Shown here piece by piece: positions 20,992-32,181 of a stretch of DNA of 64,000 nt. Below the pieces are notes generated by a model. It worked only from the letters and a program-made list of their open reading frames with translations, ran no database searches and was not told the origin of the DNA. The stretch covers positions 120,505,894-120,569,893 of the forward strand of contig OX336388.2 in NCBI GenBank assembly GCA_946902985.2, given 5' to 3'. The position numbers and the translations under genes are program-made. How positions within the stretch are numbered: position 1 is the first letter of the stretch; each line of letters starts with the position of its first letter. This stretch comes from Meconema thalassinum (lineage: Eukaryota > Arthropoda > Insecta > Orthoptera > Tettigoniidae).

Positions 20992-21312
20992 TGATGCAAT
21001 TGAAGCTGCCAACTCTTAAATCCCGTCGTGATAATTTTTATATTCTTAATATGTACAAAATTGTAAACTCTCACATAAACTGCCCAGAATTACTAAATGA
21101 AATCAATATCTATGTTTCACCCCGTTCGATGCGCAAGCATCATGTCTTCGAAACAAACTAGCATCCGACTAATTATGGTCTAAATAGTCCCATTGACAGA
21201 ATGATGCGAATCTCAAATGGGGTCAGCATAGACTTGTTCAATACCGATGAAAGATCCCTGAGAAAATATCTGTTTTCCTCTTCATTAGACAATATGTGTG
21301 AATATAGTTGAT
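20992..21312 (+). pseudogene. CR1/Jockey-like LINE, C-terminal end of ORF2
   Basis: The plus frame reads LKLPTLKSRRDNFYILNMYK, later INCPELLNEINIYV and TNYGLNSPIDRMMRISNG. This is the stereotyped segment after the RT thumb in CR1/L2/Jockey-type LINEs (PTLxxRR...LN...NSxxxRM...). One internal stop follows FETN. The 3' end runs into an ATGT microsatellite at 21396-21435, a typical tail position. Only the last about 105 residues of the protein remain; the Copia insertion lies 87 bases upstream. Confidence 0.82.
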
Positions 21313-21394
21313 TGTAATAGTAGGGTACCGTACTTTGTATTACTCTTAATGTCTTTTATCTTGTATAAAAGAAAATGGTGGAAGCCGTCAATAA

Positions 21395-21395
<1 letters not shown>

Positions 21396-21425
<30 letters not shown>

Positions 21426-21435
21426 TGTATGTATC
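21396..21435. repeat. (ATGT)n microsatellite, LINE tail
   Basis: About ten TATG/ATGT units directly following the LINE 3' end, consistent with a reverse-transcription-generated tail. Confidence 0.85.
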
Positions 21436-22118
21436 ACGTCGTTTTATGCGGAATAAATACACCGGCGTTAATGCATGGTTAACACGGAGACGAATGATTG
21501 TAATGATATGTCGTCGTGTGATCCAAGATTGTGATTGGTTCAATAAATTCAGCGAATTTCAAAGAAAAGATGCCACTACCTCGTTTGAAATGAAAAGCTA
21601 ATTCTACTTTATTTCTTGATTATGTATTCTTAAAAATGTATATTTGCACGACAAGATATTGAAGTTTGCTTCTCTTACATTCATTCCTTGCCTTTCGCAA
21701 ATTTTCTAGCACTGCTAAGATGTTTGTACTTGTACCATAACGAATAGAATAAAAAGTGTTATCACTTCTCCCTCAATAGCATGTAATGAATACGGATCAG
21801 ATTGGTACTCGCCGCTACGCAGCGCTACAGTCGACTTCAGATTGTTGATTTCCACATATGTGTATGTGCGATATATTAAGTATTTAATCGGTCGGAGTGT
21901 TTTGGTGGTGTTCTGTGCAAACGTTTATTGATATACAAGTGCTTACACTATTACTTCATAGTATTAATTCCTGAAATGCTATTGTATTCCTACAATGGAA
22001 TTTAATTTCTTGTCGTGTGTTGACGTTATCTTCGTGTGTTAATTTTATTGTTATTTAATGTAAGTAAACAGCAGTTTAGCCCTTACATTTTCATGAGTGC
22101 TTAATGTGAGTAGTGAAG

Positions 22119-22436
22119 ATGCCTTGCTGTTTTGTACCAGGATGTAGATCTAGCTATGGGTACTGTAAAGAGGTCAGACGGTTTTTCAAACCTCCTAAAG
22201 ATCAGGAACGATTTATCAAGTGCCAAAGGGCCATACCAGGGAAGGATATAGAACTTACTGAAAAGTCCTACATCTGTGATGCCCATTTTTCAGAAGATTT
22301 AATTGTTAAATTTGACAAATTTGTGATGGAAGGAAAGGAAGTAGTACTTCTCCCAAAAACCAACTGGCCATTGAAAGACTATTCTGTTCCACATATATTT
22401 CCTAATTTGCCTAAGTATTTGTCCAGTATGGTGTAA
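22119..22436 (+). CDS. THAP-domain protein, P-element-derived (105 aa)
   Basis: Starts at ATG 22119 (MPCCFVPGCRSSYG). The THAP C2CH zinc site is complete: Cys pair in CCFVPGC, Cys/His in ICDAHFSEDL, with the family's AVPxF-like FPxLP replaced by FPNLPKYL at the end. It is about 90 residues of THAP plus a short tail. The THAP domain binds specific DNA through its zinc-dependent fold; in P elements it recognises sites next to the ends. After the stop at 22434-22436 a different frame continues with QYGVNKNALNAIKDYFY and EERDEHKKTVSLK to about 22560, so the natural protein was probably longer and a one-base change now ends it early. A product limited to the DNA-binding domain resembles truncated P-element repressors. 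Function is inference. Confidence 0.78.
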   Translation: MPCCFVPGCRSSYGYCKEVRRFFKPPKDQERFIKCQRAIPGKDIELTEKSYICDAHFSEDLIVKFDKFVMEGKEVVLLPKTNWPLKDYSVPHIFPNLPKYLSSMV

Positions 22437-22531
22437 ATAAAAATGCTCTTAATGCCATAAAAGACTACTTCTATGAAGAAAGGGATGAGCATAAAAAGAC
22501 AGTGAGTTTAAAAACATATATCTACCGTAAT

Positions 22532-22885
22532 GCTGAAGGAGGCGTAATCAGTTTTAGGCAATAGCCTACTCTAAGAAGGGGTCATGACTGTGCCTTCTAC
22601 GTCTGTTAAATGTTAAGTGCTTCTGAAATGATGGTAGTTTATTGAGTTTGGTGTTTGTGGAGTGAAATTTATGGGTATAATTGATTTTTGTAATATTCTA
22701 AGGTAAAGTTGAAGGAGCCGTGATCGGGTTTAGGCAATAGCCTACTCTATGAAGGGGTCATGACTATGCCTTCTATGTCTGTTTAATGTTAAGTTCTTCT
22801 GAAATGATGGTAGTTTACTGATTTTGGTGTTTGTGGAGTGAAATTTATGGTTATTATTGAATTTTATAGTATTCTACGGTAAAGT
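22532..22885. repeat. Tandem duplication, about 175-bp unit x2
   Basis: TTTAGGCAATAGCCTACTCT occurs at about 22553 and again 175 bases later, with the surrounding sequence (GAAGGGGTCATGACT, TCTGAAATGATGGTAGTTTA, TTTGTGGAGTGAAATTTATG) repeated in the same order. Copies differ by perhaps 10 percent. It sits inside the P-like element, downstream of the THAP frame. Confidence 0.88.
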
Positions 22886-23459
22886 TGAAAGTTGCGTTCG
22901 TACGGCTTTTTTTTTGGCTGTGTGCAAGTCTGTTAAGGGAATGTAAAATGTGTAACAATGTGGAGAAATCCTTTCTGATAGCGAGGTTAATTGTTCCGTT
23001 CTATTTTTAAATTTACCGATAGCTGGCAAAACTAATTGCATTTTGAACTTGCTCTCTGTCTTCGCTTATTGTCGAAACTGGACTATTACATGAGACGACG
23101 TATTAAATTATAATTGGGCACAGTAAAGTAAGTGGATATGTCAAACTTATTAGCGCCTATGAGGATATCTTGTGGTGTTTTAACATGTAAAACAGGTCGC
23201 AAGGTTTTAAAAGTCTCGTAAGTGCCAATGCTAACTTACATCACAGATCGGAGCCAGCGCTGCGCTGCGGTGGACTAGGCATACTAGGCCAGTGATGTCA
23301 CTTCTTATTCTATTCGTTATGCTTGTACCAAGGTCTGTTCAACTGAGCAGTAATATTTACCCGCTTGTGTCAGACGCAGCGCTGTACACAGAACGGACCC
23401 GAAAATGCCTATTATTACGAACTTAACCAATCGTAAATCCCCCGCAGTGCACAACAATT

Positions 23460-23512
23460 CAATTCAGATAGTTCTTGTTATTTTAAGGGGCGGAATAGCG
23501 AGGTCATCTGCC
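23460..23512 (+). repeat. SINE-like fragment with GGGGCGGAA block
   Basis: TTATTTTAAGGGGCGGAATA GCGAGGTCATCTGCCCC resembles fragments at 62766-62805 and 30705-30760. It looks like part of a dispersed SINE. Confidence 0.5.
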
Positions 23513-23589
23513 CCTTAAGACAATTCAAGACAGGCCAGGGGGCAATCAGCTGATACACGAAAACATAGCGGTGGAGCAACTAAAAGTTT

Positions 23590-23924
23590 TTCTAATTGCA
23601 CCTGTGTGAAGCTAAATTGGATAGGTTAATGTAAACAACGCTCTTAGGTTTCTATGTTCGTTGCCAAGAGCCGACTGCGGTGGCGTCTAGTAGCCGAGGT
23701 TCGAACTTGGCCTAGTAGTCTTTGACTGTGGCGCTTGGCGGCAAAAGTAGGAACTATTTGAAAAATTCTAAGTTGCAGTACTTAAATTAAAAAAGACAGA
23801 TAACACACACTATTACAGTCATCACAATTAACACCGGTTATCAGACAGATTCTACACACACCCAAAGTACACGGGGCTACATGACCGCGTTGTCGCAGCC
23901 CCTAAACTTAAGAACCAACCGACC
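23590..23924 (+). repeat. SINE family A, 5'-truncated copy
   Basis: 335 bp beginning at CACCTGTGTGAAGC and ending in AACCAACCGACC. It keeps the second tRNA-like block with a clean B box GAGGTTCGAACTTGGC. The 12-base AACTAAAAGTTT at 23578-23589 and 23925-23936 is a perfect target-site duplication, so the truncation happened during integration. Confidence 0.9.
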
Positions 23925-23936
23925 AACTAAAAGTTT

Positions 23937-24930
23937 CAATTTTGTGGAGCAAAATTGCTCGTACACAATTAATATCCCTAAGTAACCCACAACCTTTTAT
24001 TATTGTTTATTTATTGACATAATTGTCACGGCAAATAACGGCTACATTTTATGTTTCAGCTTGGTTCGGCCTAAGCAAGGAATCATCTGTACTGAGGTAC
24101 GGTACGTTTGTAGATTACACTGTTCAGAGACTTCACTTTACTGTACATCCATGTCGTGCCCGCACACTTCACGAGTCTCCTTCATTTATAGGATGAGCTA
24201 AATTTCCATCTGAATCATCGAGCCTTGCTGAGTGTTCGACCAGGGTGTTGTCACCAAGGAACTTCCTGACAATATCGCAGGTGTTTAACAGAACTGCCTT
24301 CTATAGTTCAATATAAATCTGACAGTAGCGGCTGGCGAATACTTTTTCTGGGTGTTGCACTATATTCATTAAGGTGGTACATGGGCACCCGCAGGTTTTT
24401 TTTCTAGGGGAGGGGGCATGTATTACTTTTTATTTCGTTACCTACATGTCACTAGGTGATATTGAGACTCCCCCTCCGTAATTTTCGTTTCATTTTCTAC
24501 TTGCTTCGTGACATTCATTATTTGGCTGCTCTTAAACCGTTGGGTACATAGTCTTTATGGCATAAATGGAAGTTTTTTTTAGTTCAGAGTTTTTGTCCAT
24601 AGGAGTTCGCATTTCTTTGTGAATCATCGTCATAATGTTCATTATTTAAAAACAGGCAAAAAGTAGTTGTATCACAATGTATCGACAAAAATAAACATCA
24701 AGCAGTTCGTTAAAATAGTAATGTTAATCCAGTTCGTCGATTTTTTAAATAACTGACGATATTCTCAAATAATCCCAAATTACTAAGTTAAATAAAACTG
24801 TGGAATTATCCCTACATCTAAATCAGTTAACCATTAGTAACTTCACTTCATGAAATAAACTGGTGTGACAATGAACAATCGAAATATTCTCGGGATTTCA
24901 GGGGGTGGAGACACGGCCCCTCCTTGCCCC
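23937..24930. other. No recognisable gene
   Basis: AT-rich. One run near 24370-24420 is G/T-rich. No motifs that I recognise. Confidence 0.4.
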
Positions 24931-24935
24931 CACCT

Positions 24936-25250
24936 AGCTGTGGTTACAGTAGAGCGTTATTTATCAGATGGGCCTCTTGAATGGTTCAGACATTCAGGTA
25001 CACGTTTGTGGACTTTGAAGAGTTCGCAGAAGCCCTGATAAAACGTTTTTGTTGTATTGGAGCGCAGAACAGTTTACGCGCAGAAGTATACTCTAGAAAA
25101 TACTCGGGTACATTACCCACACGTTACGCCGACTTCTTCACAAGTCAACTCACCCGACTTAGATTTCTTCAGCCCCACTTTGTCAACGGCGCAGTTGATA
25201 GATGCGATAGCCAGAATAGGTTAGACGTCTTATTACCTCGTCAGGGATAA
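24936..25250 (+). pseudogene. LTR-retrotransposon Gag remnant, capsid part
   Basis: Two overlapping frames give YLSDGPLEWFRHS, then DFEEFAEALIKRF and YSRKYSGTLPTRYADFF with LTRLRFLQPH, the pattern of the retrotransposon Gag capsid core. A frameshift lies near 24990 and another near 25190, after which the alternative frame reads LIDAIARIG. Capsid function is lost. No LTRs, protease or polymerase could be found nearby. The next open frame at 25265 is probably its C-terminal part. Confidence 0.65.
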
Positions 25251-25264
25251 GTGATTTAGCTAGC

Positions 25265-25843
25265 ATGGATGATCTACTTCGAAAATTGGATTACATAAGC
25301 CCAATGCCGAATGTAGTATCCAGAAATCACAGGCAAGAATACAAGGACATAAACCATGTATATCTTGACCAAACGCAGCAAACCGAAAGTCCGAAAATAC
25401 AGGAGAAAGGAAATATAGGTCCAGAACGTAATGCCTATTTCCGAGACAGGAGACCGGAGCCTAGATACAGGAGATTCCGTGGAGGTCGTCCGTATCAGCA
25501 GCAACAAGGTCGTAACAACAATAATAAAAGCCGTAGAAGTGGTTATTACCATAACAATAACTACAGGTACAATAATAGTGGTAACTACATTCGCAGTAAT
25601 CGGAATAATCAAGAGGATAACCGATATAAGAATTCCCAAGAAGATGTTATGACGAAAGAGAAATATGACGAACGCCATAGAGAAGGAAAGGAATATTTAA
25701 AAGAATTGAGAGATAAAGAGAATGAAAACGGAGGAGAAAAGGAGTCGAGTATCGATCCCAAGCCGAGTAATAGTCAGCGGGAAAATAATGAAAATGGTTC
25801 TCATAGACGATATGGAGGAACGCCGATAGGTAAAAGAAAATAG
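25265..25843 (+). pseudogene. Asn/Arg-rich nucleic-acid-binding tail of Gag (probable)
   Basis: A 192-codon open frame from ATG 25265. Residues about 60-120 are Arg-, Gly-, Gln-, Asn- and Tyr-rich (RRFRGGRPYQQQQGRNNNN), followed by a Glu/Lys-rich, charged tail. It has no CCHC zinc knuckle. The position directly after a Gag capsid remnant and the RG-rich composition suggest the nucleocapsid portion of the same element, now in a separate frame. It could also be a random low-complexity frame; downstream 25850-25950 is purine-rich. Confidence 0.5.
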
Positions 25844-26152
25844 AAGAGACGAGGGACTATAATGCAGCACTAAACCAAGGAGGAATGATGTGGAGAAGAA
25901 GAGAAAAAGAAGAGAATAGGAGAAGAAGAGAGAAGAACTATCATGAGAAGGTAGGCAGAAAAATAATTCATTATTCGAATTCAGAGACATATCTAAGGTC
26001 CTGAATTAGAATGATTAAAAACATTTTAGGGTTTCATTTCATGTACAATAGCCAGGAGATCGCTAGGATAGTCTGGCAGCCTGATCACTGTTGCTCGTTT
26101 AGCACCACCCAGGGAGCACGTGTAGGGTAATTTCAGGTTAAGACCTACGGAC

Positions 26153-28057
26153 GTGAGCAACTCCACCAGTCTCAAGGCCACAAGCCCCCATCATTCGGAA
26201 TACACTAGACCATTTAGTGTGCAAGATATCGATGCAGCTTTAGAAGATATGAAATCTGGCAAAGCACCGGGATTTGATGGGATTCACCCCGAGTTTCTGA
26301 TTAATAGTGGAGAAAATACGAAACTACGGTTATCTAGGTTTCTAACTTACATTCTACGATCAGGCAACCTACCTCGCTTATTTAAAATGAGTCAAGTCAT
26401 TGCAATCCTAAAACCAGGAAAGCCTAGTGAAACACCAGAGAGCTATAGACCAATAGCATTGCTCAGTGCATGCTATAAACTACTAGAAGGACTAATCTTG
26501 AATAGAATTGCTACAAAAGTGTTCGAAACGATCCCTATTGAACAAGCAGGATTCAGACCTCAAAGAAGTTGTGCCGATCAAGTCCTGTCATTAACTACCT
26601 TCATCGAAGCAGGATTCCAACAAAGACTAAAGACTTCGGTAGCATTTGTAGACCTAAAGGCAGCTTATGACACAGTGTGGAGAGAAGGCGTTATCAGTAA
26701 ACTCCTTAAAGTGATTCCATGCAGGAGTCTGGCTCACCTTATAAACAACATGCTGAGTGACAGACCATTTCGCGTAGTCATGGGAAGAGAAATCAGCAGA
26801 TCCAGCAAACTAAACAATGGACTTCCACAAGGATCAGTGCTTGCCCCACTTCTGTTCAATTTATATATTTCAGATATACCCCCCACAAAATCCAGGAAAT
26901 TTGGTTATGCAGATGATTGGGCACTTGCCACTAACGACCTATGCTTCGAGGAGCTAGAGGAAACGCTGACAAAAGATCTCGCTGTTTTAGGAAACTACTT
27001 CCGAAAATGGAGACTCCAACAAAGCATGAGCAAAACATAAGTTTCTTGTTTTCATCTGAACAACCGAATGGCTTCAAGGGATCTCAAGGTATACTTCAAT
27101 AACACCCTTCTCCGCCACAATAGACACCCCAAATATCTGGGTGTTACACTCGATAGAACGCTGTCGTTCCAAGAACACCTGAGAAAGAGCGCTGCCAAAT
27201 TCAGACATGCAACAACATCATTCGAAAACTATGTGGTACTACTAGGGGTGCAAGTGCAACTACTTTACGTTGCTCAGCTCTTGGCCTGGTTTACTCTACT
27301 GCAGAGTATTGTGCCCCTGTCTGGATAAACAGCCCTCTTGTGAAGAGAATAGATGTTAAATTAAATGACACAATGAGAATGATCACAGGCACAATCAGAT
27401 CAACTCCTATTCAGTGGCTGCCTGTATTAAGCCATATTCCCCCACCCCACCTCCGCAGATGCAATGCTTTGATGAATGAATACATGAAGATCCAGATTAA
27501 TCAAAGACTGCCCATTCATGAGGATATCCACCACCTACATATAGATAGAATGAAGTCAAGATATCCACCCATCTGCATGGCGGAGAAGGAAGGAAGGAAG
27601 GAAGATTGTAGTTTTACGTGACCGTGAATCTTGTGATTATGAGCCACGGGACCTCCTTTTTACGTGGAATCCGAACCACAGGACATGGCATTTCACATCG
27701 AAAATCTCACATGCATTGACCGGGAGAATCTGGCAATGTGTAATTTCAACCTGACTGAGAAATGGTCTAATGAATGGAGACAACTCGCCCCAGCAGAGTC
27801 TTTGGAAATGCCACGCATCACACAGAAGGTACCTGGCTTTGAACAACCTCGGAAAGCATGGTCCAAGCTAAACCGGATCCGAACTAACCATGTTGTGTGT
27901 GCAGATCTGCTATACAAATGGAGGAAAAGGGCATCATCTTGTTGCGACTGTGGTGTTGAGAGGCAAACTGTGAAGCACATCACCCAAGAATGCCCACTGA
28001 GCCGTTTCGACGGAGATAGAAGAGAATTTTTCCTGGGGACGCCACAAGCGATTAATT
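26153..28057 (+). pseudogene. Jockey-like LINE ORF2, reverse transcriptase to C-terminus
   Basis: Reading starts without an ATG inside the RT (SGKAPGFDGIHPEFL). The first frame (26153-27040) holds AYDTVW, GLPQGSVLAPLLFNLY and the active site YADD (residues 252-255 of that frame). Later frames at 27068-27328, 27340-27621 and 27664-28057 give the thumb (KYLGVTLDRTLSF), the connector (STPIQWLPVLSHIPPPHLRR) and a C-terminal part with CCDCG and HITQECP, a Cys/His cluster as in Jockey-type elements. At least three frameshifts separate them. The endonuclease half is missing, so this is a 5'-truncated, dead copy. The frame is cut at 28057 by the Penelope-like insertion; the 3' end resumes at 28983 and ends with ATAAATAAATAAGG near 29042. 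Confidence 0.88.
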
Positions 28058-28175
28058 ATGTAAATAGTGTAACAAAAGTTTGGTGCTTTTCAGTCGGGCA
28101 ACACGAATGTACCCAAATAGAGCTGGGTTATGCCCTGATCCTGAAATAACTTACATAAGATTAATAAATACACTA

Positions 28176-28216
28176 GGATGACCAGTTTCGATCGTCAAGC
28201 GATCATCATCAGATCC
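28176..28216 (-). ncRNA. Penelope-type hammerhead motif, left arm
   Basis: Antisense copy of the motif at 28799-28839; the core CUGAUGA, stem II of 5 bp and GAAAC..GUC are all present on the minus strand. See that entry for the fold. Confidence 0.65.
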
Positions 28217-28798
28217 ATTACACTTAGGCTATAACATCTATGTTTGAGAATACACTAGTTCGCTGGGTAGAACTAGTTGTACCGCTTAGTATAAATGGCT
28301 TTTTAGCCCATGCGTGGCGAAGATAGTTCCACGGTCTTTAGTAGTTGCAGACTCCTGCATTCAATAGCATACACTTTTATCTAGATTTGGCAAAGTCACA
28401 CAAATATACATGGCACTGACCTCTGGAAGAACATAGCAACTAAAGGGGGAGGAAGGAGAAAACCGGTTCCACCCAGCGAACACTCGGGGTTAGCCGACTA
28501 CAACTGGTGTCTATGGCAACACGCAACTGCTTCAAGTTCCAGTTAAAGAGACAACTCGATAAGTATAAGCTTGCATTATTTCAGTATAACCATAGTTGAT
28601 TTTGTAAAACCATATAATCACCCCTAACAGACAAATTCCGGATTTTCATCACTATTTTAGAAGTTTACCTAACATTAGATATACCACATTTAACATACAC
28701 CGACTGTTGCATTACCACACTGCAACTAAATAATTGTACATATTGTATATATTTTTCACCTGTATTCTCAAACATAGATGTTATAGCCTAAGTGTAAT

Positions 28799-28839
28799 GG
28801 ATCTGATGATGATCGCTTGACGATCGAAACTGGTCATCC
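28799..28839 (+). ncRNA. Penelope-type hammerhead motif, right arm
   Basis: GGAU (28799-28802) pairs with AUCC (28836-28839) as stem I. The core CUGAUGA is at 28803-28809. One unpaired U (28810) precedes stem II GAUCG/CGAUC (28811-28815 with 28821-28825, loop CUUGA). GAAA is at 28826-28829. Stem III is only A-U and C-G with a 2-nt loop, and GUC ends at 28835, the predicted cleavage position. Very short stem III is typical of the motifs reported in Penelope-like elements, which may need to act as dimers. Activity is not shown. Confidence 0.7.
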
Positions 28840-29042
28840 TAGTGTATTTATTAATCTTATGTAATTTATTTCAGGATCAGGGCATAACCCAGGTCTATTT
28901 GGGTACATTCGTGTTGACCGACTGAAAAGCACCAAACTTTTGTTTACTTAGGCAACACTAAAAAATGGCTTCAAACCTCACAATGTAAATAGTGTAAATA
29001 TAAATTTGTAACTCATGTATACGCCATACGATAAATAAATAA

Positions 29043-31837
29043 GGAACTCTTTTTAACTTGAGATGGTAGGAGAATGCCCCCGAAAAATGAATTATTTGGG
29101 ACTTAAATGAGAATAGTTTCCAAGCCCATGATACAATTTAACATGGCAATATAAATGCTGGAAATTGACGCAAACTAGTCGTGTTAGCAAGGAGAGCAGG
29201 CAGGGAGATTCCGACCACGTGATATGTTGCGCAATAGAGGCTTCTAGAAGGTTGAAATCGACATAGCAACAGTGAATTTGCTAAGGAATATTATAATTAT
29301 TGTTATAATTTATGTCATTGGACATAAGCCCCCAGCCAATTATGAGAGCTCTTATGAAGACGGGAATACCTTCAACAATATTACATGGAGAATTTATGCA
29401 TTTAGGCCCAAAGAAGGATATTTTATTCATTGGTAATGAGAATAAAATTAAAGGAAAATATTACAGAGACTTTAAAAGGAGCAGAAAGGTCCAACTACGC
29501 GGTAATAAGCATTGTTAAAGTGCGCACTAAGTTTATGGAGGGAGTCAGAAATGGCCGCCAAAATTTCGACTTGGAGAGGGAGATCCAAGCATCGAGGTTC
29601 TTTTTCTTACAGACTTCGAAGAGTGTAAATGTGATCACCGGGTTAACCGAGATCCCGAAGGTTTATCCGTGTACGGTATTGAGACCACTCGTGGAGACAG
29701 CGTTATCGCCGGGTCGATATAGGAGATCTCCGTGCTTTGAAACTAGGCGAAGTTTGCAAGTTAGTAATATTGCATTAACTCACATATAATTGAGAATAGA
29801 CTTCGGCCAACTAAATAATTATACACTACCAACTGTATACTAGTATTTGCGGAAATTGAAGGGTCACAGATTGTATAGTTTCGAAGTTATAGACTTATTA
29901 AAAGTGAATTAGAAAAGTGACGGACATCGAAGCTGAAAAGCATTTTAGTTGAAACGAGATAGCAGCAACACAACCCAAGTGAGTAACAGTGTCTTTACTT
30001 ACACATTGGAGCAGTATATACACATTTTCATTATGACTGCTAATATTCATCAGGACTTGTTGTTCGATATTTATCACGATGTTGCGATGATGAGATAAGA
30101 ACGTTATGCGTGAGGGACATACTTGAAGCAGAGATTTAGGTGCAACAGGGAGCTTCGTTAACCAGAATACTTCAGAATGTAGACGTTATGTACTCTTACA
30201 ACTTGTGCATTAACGTCATTTCACGAACTTTATATAACAACTACGAGCTCTAGAAATATTTCATTCACCTTCTATATGAATATTTCTACGATATTACTCA
30301 ACGATGACACTGAACTATATCTATGACGGAGAAAGAAGATACAACATAAGAAGATTTGTCAAGATGCCCAGGGAAGTTCCCGGCAACCCAGAATAATTAT
30401 GCCATAAGGATGTCATTCGATGCCAGACGGAGGTTGGTGATTACCGGAGAGGAAACGTCTTTCCATATCCGAGATTGCTGGTCCGAGGAATCGAATTGAG
30501 GTCCAACTCAGTATCTTGGATTGAGGAACATCTAAGTATTTTACCAAATACTTAAATTGATCTTCTAGACATCGTCTGATAATGTAGCAGTGTTATTTAT
30601 TTTTATATTGAGAGCTATTTAGTGACATTCTGAGCCAACGTTTTACTCCATATTTTATGTATTCCAATGTTTCGACATATATTTATTCTTCATGTGTGTA
30701 TGATGATGATGATGATAATTGTTGTTTTAAGGGGCCTAACATCGAGGTTATCGGCCCTTCTTCATGTGTGTAACAAGATTTTTATTCTACAAGATCATTT
30801 GAGATGATCGTCTTTCACCATTTTTATATTTATTCTACGGATCAGTTTCTGAACTGACATGTTTATTTGTTTAATGAATCAGTATTCCTTATTTAAGACC
30901 AGTCATTTTAACTTTCGACGTTTTGAATTTTATTTTGAGTTAAGGCTGTAGACATTTCATCGTGGATGCCAATTAAATTAATATTAAGTAATTTAATTTG
31001 GGCACCTCATTGTAAAGAAGTCATCAAGAACAGAAAAAACAACGAATGATATTGTTATATCATCATAATTACTATGCACTTTACGTCGCTCTGACAAGAA
31101 ATATTCGTCAGGATATGATAGAAGTCATATACTCATAGACATTCGTTGTATCGAATGGAGACACATTGCGGAATTGACAATCCTTACTTTATTTGAGAAA
31201 GCTAAGAGCTTCAATCATTTAACTGTTTTAGGAAATATAACTTTATAGAAGATAATTTTTATCTTACGACAGGGATTCGACGCTGGTTTACCCTAGTCAA
31301 AATTGAATTCTAATGGACATGACAAATAACATACGTGGTTATTTATACACTATATGTTGTTTCACGTCGTATTGTGGACATGACATTGCATAGGCGTGTA
31401 ATTTAAAGCTAGATCAGAAAGGTGGACGAAACGGTATTTTTATTAATTGTATATGTGATAACACTGTGGACAATTAAGTATCTTTTTATGAAGTAAACTT
31501 ATGGAGGTCATACACGACTTGTCTAAGGTCGTTCTTTATTTAAAGGATGTTTCTTTTAAGAACAGGAGGGAGAGTTCCGTATGCCAGCGATTGAGTGTTA
31601 CAATGCTGATGATAATGCCAGTAATTTAAATGCAAGTCCTACAGAAGAGATGTTGGTACAATGATTGGGTTAAGAATTGTTCAACATAGTAGATGTGATT
31701 TTAATACCATAAACTGTGGATATATGAGGATATGTGGAGAGAAGTGTGTACTCATGCGATGTTTTGCCGCATTGGAGGGAAGTTACTGAAGTATAGTTCT
31801 TTTGATAAGATCATGGCATTAATAGAGAGGAGTCTTT
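29043..31837. other. No recognised gene; unclassified repeat-like DNA
   Basis: AT-rich sequence without a convincing protein. A 119-codon frame at 29430-29789 has no motif I recognise and I do not call it a gene. A SINE-like fragment lies at 30705-30760. The Harbinger element is inserted at its right edge, so 29043-31837 and 34552 onward were once continuous. Confidence 0.4.
30705..30760 (+). repeat. SINE-like fragment (AAGGGGCCTAACATCGAGG)
   Basis: A GATGATGATGATAATTG run is followed by TTGTTTTAAGGGGCCTAACA and TCGAGGTTATCGGCCC, matching the consensus of a dispersed SINE also seen at 32588-32722. Confidence 0.6.
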
Positions 31838-31890
31838 GGGTCGTATGCATAAAAATGTAGCATATACTACAAGTACAAGCAATAAGTAAA

Positions 31891-32035
31891 AGCATATGCT
31901 TTCAGCAAATACTAGCTAGTAAAAGCATTTGCTTAAATTGATATGAATAACCTTTTGCTTGTGCTGACTAGAAAGTGCTACAAGTTTTTCCAGCAAGTGC
32001 TGACTTTTTGTAGAATATGCTAAATAGCATTTGCT
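31891..32035. promoter_or_regulatory. Left subterminal decamer cluster of Harbinger
   Basis: AGCATATGCT (31891), AGCATTTGCT (31924 and 32026) and the variant AGCAAGTGCT (31992) lie within about 200 bases of the left end. The right end has five more. Near-palindromic repeats at both ends are candidates for binding by the Myb-like partner protein. Confidence 0.6.
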
Positions 32036-32181
32036 AGTCGCGCGAGGCATGCTGGTTGCTGGTAAGAGGTTATGTTCATCTCAACATCATTAATGTGTTG
32101 ACCACCGTGACCATACAAGTTTGTATTAGGTGTTACTGGTATTTACAGTTTTGATTTCCTGAAGTGCATATTCATTCTGCG

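Larger units (their letters stand above)
21736..23321 (+). mobile_element. P-like transposon, THAP-only derivative
   Basis: The ends CATAACGAATAGAATAAAAA GTGTTATCACT (21736-21766) and the inverse at 23291-23321 (CATAACGAATAGAATAAGAA GTGACATCACT) are 31-bp terminal repeats differing at about four positions. P elements characteristically have 31-bp TIRs beginning CAT. The flanking CTTGTAC at 21729-21735 and 23322-23328 is a 7-bp target duplication, close to the 7-8 bp of this superfamily. The only open coding region is a THAP domain; the transposase core is absent. It therefore could not move itself but could bind the same DNA as the full transposase. Confidence 0.85.
28073..28982. mobile_element. 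Penelope-like element, non-autonomous, with inverted terminal pair
   Basis: Bracketed by the 15-bp target duplication ATGTAAATAGTGTAA (28058-28072 and 28983-28997). The outer 184 bases (28071-28254) return inverted at 28761-28944 with only a handful of changes. Each arm carries a hammerhead-type motif pointing towards the nearer end. About 500 bases between the arms contain no reverse transcriptase or GIY-YIG endonuclease frame. Inverted terminal repeats with hammerhead motifs are a known feature of Penelope-like elements. A related pair is at 60368-61330. Confidence 0.75.

Noticed and set aside
25274..25990. Minus-strand hydrophobic frames (Val/Ile/Thr-rich) resembling membrane proteins
   Set aside because: Complement of the Asn/Arg-rich plus-strand frame; composition artefact.
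29430..29789. 119-codon plus-strand frame
   Set aside because: No motif, no supporting context, and length is within chance for this much sequence.
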